Positions 59,781 to 64,000 of a stretch of 64,000 nucleotides of DNA are shown piece by piece (within the stretch, counting starts at the first letter, position 1; each line of letters begins with the position of its first letter). Position numbers and translations under genes: made by a program. The notes beneath the pieces are model-generated. The model was not told where the DNA came from. It saw nothing but the letters and a program-made list of their open reading frames with translations, and ran no database searches. The stretch is from Iris pallida (taxonomy: Eukaryota; Streptophyta; Magnoliopsida; Asparagales; Iridaceae): NCBI GenBank assembly GCA_029216955.1, contig JANAVB010015614.1, forward strand, positions 16,831 through 80,830, written 5' to 3'.

Positions 59781-62700
59781 AATCTACCATCCTTAAAAGA
59801 ATTTCGTCCTCAAATTGAAAGGCGAAATACAACTGATGAGAAGGATAGAAAGCATACCTCACGGTCCAAAAAGATAAGTAGGTAGCGCTCGCGCATCTCA
59901 TCCTACCGCTCCCAGGTAGACTCTCCTGGAGAATGATGCCTCCATGCGACGTGCACCAAGGGTATCACCTGGTTCCTCAGAACCTTCTTCCGTCGATCCA
60001 GAATCTCCACTGGCTGCTCTGGATAGCTGAGAGAGGCCCAACCTCTATCTCTGAATGATCGAGCACATGGATAGGGTCAGCCATGTACCGTTTCAACTGT
60101 GATACATGAAATACGTTATGGACCCCCACTAGTACAGGCGGCAGGTCTAGCCTGTATGCAACGTCACCGACTCTCCCGCTGATAACAAAAGGGCCGATGA
60201 AGCGCGGGCTAAGCTTCTCGCCTCCACCAAAAACATATCGTACCACGAGTCGGAGATATCCTCAAGAAAACCTGGTCTCTGACCTAATCACAAGCAAGGT
60301 CTCAATTAAATTAATAAACAAACATGATCAAAACACAAACAAACAAACCTAATCTAATCCTACTCTAATCTGTACCTCAAACTCCGAGGGCCTCCGGTGG
60401 CTATCGGCCCAGTGTCGATGTCTGTCCTGCGCCACGCGAAGTCTGTCCCTGATGAGCTTCACCTTCTCGGCCGCATCAACAACCATCTCTGGCCCCAGTA
60501 AAGCTCGTTCACCAACATCATCCCAGGATAAGGGTGTACGACACTTACGCCCGTACAGAGCCTCAAAAGGTGACATCTCAATACTGGCCTGGAAACTATT
60601 ATTGTAGGCAAACTCCACCAAATGAAGATGATCCTCCCAGGAACCTCCAAAGTCCAGGATGCACGTTCGCAGCATATCCTCAAGGGTCTGAATAGTTTGC
60701 TCTGACTGTCCGTCCGTCTGGGGGTGGCATGCAGTACTAAACTTGAGCTGAGTGCCCAAGCAGGTCTGCAGACTCCTCCAAAAATAGGAAGTAAAATGGC
60801 TATCCCGATCTGAGACGATGCTGACCGGAACCCTGTGAATCCTGACTATCTACCGCATATACAACTCCGCCAGCCTCTCTGTAGACGTACCCACCTTGAA
60901 TGGCAAAAAGTGGGCCGATTTGGTCAACCTGTCAACGATAACCCAAATCGCGTCTTTCCCTTCTTGTGTGCACGGTAATCCTGATATAAAGTCCATAGTG
61001 ATATGCTCCCATTTTTACTCGGGAATGGGCAGCGGCTGCAACAATCCACCGGGCCTCTGTCTCTCTGCCTTGACCTGCTGGCAGACCAAACATCTAGCCA
61101 CGAAGCGAGCCACCTCCCGCTTCATCCCTGACTACCAAACATGCTCCCGCAGATCTCGGTACATCTTGTTGGCACCCGGGTGTATAGAGTACTGAGATCT
61201 GTGGGCCTCCTGCAAAACCTGCCCCCTGAGCTCTCCGCTGGGCACACATAATCGGGAACCGTGCCTCAAGGCACCATCCTCTGCAAAAGAAAACTCGCCC
61301 TCCAGCAATCCTGCTCGAACCTGCTCCTGGAGACACCATAGAGCAACGTCCTCAAACTGTGCCGACTTGACCCTCTCCACCAAGTCTGACTGAATCTGCA
61401 TCCCCATAGCTGCATCTGCACTCCGGGCACGATCACCTCAATCCCAAGGCTCTAAGTCGGTAAGCAAATGCCGATCCATGGTCAAACACATGGTTGTCTG
61501 ATACCTATTCAAGGCATCGACAACCACGTTGGCCTTCCCTGGGTGATACTGAAGTAGGATATCAAAATCCTTCATCAACTCTAGCCATCTGCCCTGTCTC
61601 ATGTTCAACTCCTTCTGAGTGAACACATACTTTAAGCTCTTGTGATCTGTGAAGATCTCCACCCTCTCACCATATAGATAATGCTTCCACAGCTTCAGAG
61701 CAAATATCACTGCTGCCTGCTCCAAGTCGTGGGTAGGGTAGTTCTTCTCATGGGGACGTAATTTCCTGGAAGCATAGGCAATCACCTTCCCATGCTGCTG
61801 TAAGACACGCAACCCAGCCCCTTCCCTGAAGCATCACTATAAATAGTGAAACCACCTGACCCTGAAGGCAATGTCAGAATCGGAGCTGTCGTCAGCCGCT
61901 TCTTCAACTCATCAAAAGCTGCCTGACACTCCTATGACCAAACATACTCAGCATCCTTCCGGGTCAACCGAGTCAACGGCTCTGCAACCCGAAAGAAATC
62001 CTGTACGAATCTTCGATAGTATCCTGCCAGCCCCAGGAAACTCCTGATCTCTACAACTGAAGTCGGCGCTGTCCATGCCTCAACTGACAATCTTTTTGGG
62101 GTTAACTGAGATACCATCTCCAGTCACCACATGCCCCAAGAAGTCCACCCGATCCAAGAAGAACTCACCCTTAGAGAGCTTCCCATAAAGCTGCTCCTTC
62201 CTGAGAATCTCCAGCACTATCCTCAAATGCTCCTCGTGCTCCTCCTCAGTCTTGGAATAATCAAGATATCGTCAATAAATACCATCACAAACTGATCCAG
62301 ATACTGGTGGAACACCTTGTTCATAAGGTTCATAAACACTGCTGGTTAGCCCAAACGACATAACCAAAAACTCGAACTGCCCGTACCGCAACCTGAAAGC
62401 GGTCTTGGGTATATCCTCCCTCTTCACCTTCACCTGGTGATATCCCGACCTCAGATCAATCTTGGAAAATACTCGAGCTTCGCTCAACTGGTCAAATAGA
62501 TCGTCGATCCGGGCAGTGGATATTTGTTCTTGATCGTGAGGTTGTTGAGTGCCCTATAGTCAATACACATGCATACTGACCCATCCTTCTTCGGCACGAA
62601 CAACACTGGTGCTCCCCATGGCGACGAACTCGAGCGGATGAAGCCCTTGTCCTGTAGCTCATCCACTTGCTTCTTCAGCTCCACCAGCTCGCTGTTGTTC

Positions 62701-63017
62701 ACCCGATAGACATGCTGAGAGATGGGCTCCGCTCCTGGAACCAAGTCTATCGAGAACTCTATGTCTTTGTCTGGTGGCAATCCCGGTAACTCCTCTGGGA
62801 AAACATCCATATACTCTGCTATCAAGGGGTGTGGAATCGTCTGCTCCTCGACCGAGACTCCACAGAAGACTCCACTGCTCTGCTCTGCCTGACGTCTGGA
62901 GTACTCGAACTCTGGCTCCCTCGGTGCTCTGAAGAGAACTCTACCCCCTATGTAATCAATACTGGCGTGGTGCCTGATCAACCAATCGATGCCTAGTACT
63001 ATATCGTAGTTCGGCAA
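59781..63017 (-). pseudogene. pol of chromovirus C (PR end, RT, RNaseH, IN, chromodomain), broken and truncated
   Basis: Minus strand, right to left. Protease end: [13 protein letters not shown] (about 63000). Reverse transcriptase: [51 protein letters not shown], and catalytic FIDDIL with a one-base loss just after (about 62255). RNase [13 protein letters not shown] and [12 protein letters not shown]. Integrase: [47 protein letters not shown], then KLSPRFIGPFVISGRVGDV. Chromodomain-like end: EQPVEILDRRKKVLRNQ and GESTWER. Breaks: frameshifts near 62330, 62255, 61815, 60235 and 60025, stops at 61132-61134, 61015-61017 and 60850-60852. A 92-bp GT...AG insertion lies at 60284-60375. gag and the protease start are cut off by LTR D at 63018. 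Confidence 0.9.
60284..60375 (-). other. Intron-like 92-bp insertion in integrase of chromovirus C
   Basis: On the minus strand the coding sense stops at RRPSEFE, then GTACAGATTAG...GTGATTAG, then resumes VRDQVFLRISPTRG. Removing the segment at GT and AG restores the expected frame exactly. It is T-rich and AT-rich like plant introns. The complete Gypsy element has no interruption at the same place (RPLEFSVGDHVFLRIS, about 36712-36755). Confidence 0.55.
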
Positions 63018-64000
63018 TGTCACGACCCGCACCCGGTTTTTTGGACGCGAGCTCGTGAGCAAGCCAGCTACGTATCGAGCGAACTCCAGCCCGACTTGAG
63101 TACGTATAAGCTGTCAGGTCGTGGGTATCATGTCTAATCTAAACTATATCTCAATCCACATGAATCATATAAAATAAGAATGAACAAGTATGGGTCATGG
63201 TCTGCAGCCCATTAGCATATTGTTCGATTAGACTCTAAGAATGATATGAGTCTATAAATAAACAGAGTATATCATGGTACTGAATATAAAGCACGAAAAG
63301 ATAATAAAAAAATATCACAAGCAAATACCTGTATCAAACATCGCAATCCTCTACATCCTGCTCTGCTAACTAACTCCATGCAGTCGCTAAACCTGAAGAG
63401 ATCATCAGGTCCTCAGAGGACTAGCAAGATACATAAAACATGCCACTATGACAGTAAATAATATGCATAAAGGGAATGACAGAAGTATGACACTCTACTT
63501 CTAAACAATACATGACAACGCAACATCAAGGACAATGTTCAACACTTGCGCTAATAGACAGAGTATCATGACAATCGTAGCTCATCCGAAACTAACGACC
63601 AACAGAATAATCACAATCGCATCTCCTCCGAGAATAACGACCAACAGAATATCACAACCGTAGCACGAAACTAACGGCCAACAGAATAATCAATACAACC
63701 GAAGCTCATCTGAACTACCGGCCAACAAAAACTATCATATAGCCTGCATGCCTAGTAACTGTCCTCTATGTCACAAGGAACTATACAGGTGTCCAGTCAA
63801 GTCGAATGAAGTCAAGTACAACTAACAGGTCAAGACATATCAAGTGAATGTGACTCGCGACAAGGCAACACTATCAGGACCTATACATGAATTAGAGTGA
63901 TATACAGAAGGAAAGAAATAACGTATGTGCCCATAAAGTGAGAAAAATAGTAATGGCACGAACAAGAGAAGCAAGAACCAAATATGACAGAAAAGAAACA
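63018..64000. mobile_element. LTR D, start only, runs off the window
   Basis: TGTCACGACCCGCACCCGG begins in the middle of the protease region of chromovirus C; the five bases before it are GGCAA. A block GATCATCAGGTCCTCAGAGG followed by AGCAAGATACATAAA (about 63399) is similar to parts of LTR A (46786 and 53772), so it is of the same broad family, probably on the minus strand. CCAACAGAATAATCACAATC-type repeats occur at 63600-63730. No end is seen. Confidence 0.65.

Overview
This is a window of plant nuclear DNA made almost entirely of transposable elements nested in one another. Evidence for a plant: spliced CACTA (En/Spm) transposase genes with plant-type introns, a FAR1/Mutator-like transposase relic, Ty3/Gypsy chromoviruses with very long LTRs, a tRNA-type SINE and many (TA)n arrays. 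No host housekeeping gene, rRNA, tRNA gene or CRISPR array was seen. The species cannot be told; a large, repeat-rich angiosperm genome fits.

Layout. 1-2490: unassigned AT-rich DNA with short direct repeats. 2493-4399 and 19601-19770: two halves of a decayed FAR1/Mutator-like transposase gene (+), split by an outer CACTA element at 4400-19600 (target duplication AAA). That element holds a second, inner CACTA element at 4883-14043 (duplication AAC), inserted in its left subterminal repeats. The inner element has a nearly complete tnp2 transposase gene and a Ptta/En/Spm-type second gene, both on the minus strand. The outer element keeps the second gene (one in-frame stop) but has lost the tnp2 core. 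19780-23330: inverted-motif repeats, duplicated non-coding DNA and a decayed ULP1-type protease gene (-).

23330-26810 is a cluster of foldback (hairpin) elements separated by (TA)n microsatellites. 26811-45937 looks like one large element with related inverted ends, each next to (TA)n. Its interior is an AT-rich tandem satellite with alternating spacings of about 580 and 370 bp. That satellite is interrupted by a complete 10.8-kb Ty3/Gypsy chromovirus (29390-40234, target duplication GTTGC), whose gag-pol is broken by stops and frameshifts.

46055-46194 is a tRNA-type SINE (-), abutted by a non-autonomous retrotransposon 'A' (-) with LTRs over 4 kb and a 2.9-kb interior without genes. The right LTR of A is split at 54819 by LTR 'B' (+), which is split at 55589 by chromovirus 'C' (-), which is split at 63018 by LTR 'D', which runs off the window.

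How the parts work together: the inner CACTA could supply transposase to elements such as the outer one. The complete Gypsy element and A share a primer-binding-like site, and A, C and that Gypsy element share a polypurine-tract context, so A was probably copied by proteins of that lineage. Boundaries resting on TSDs, TIRs or LTR ends are firm; those of the (TA)n-flanked element and of LTRs B, C and D are less so. All comparisons were done by eye.
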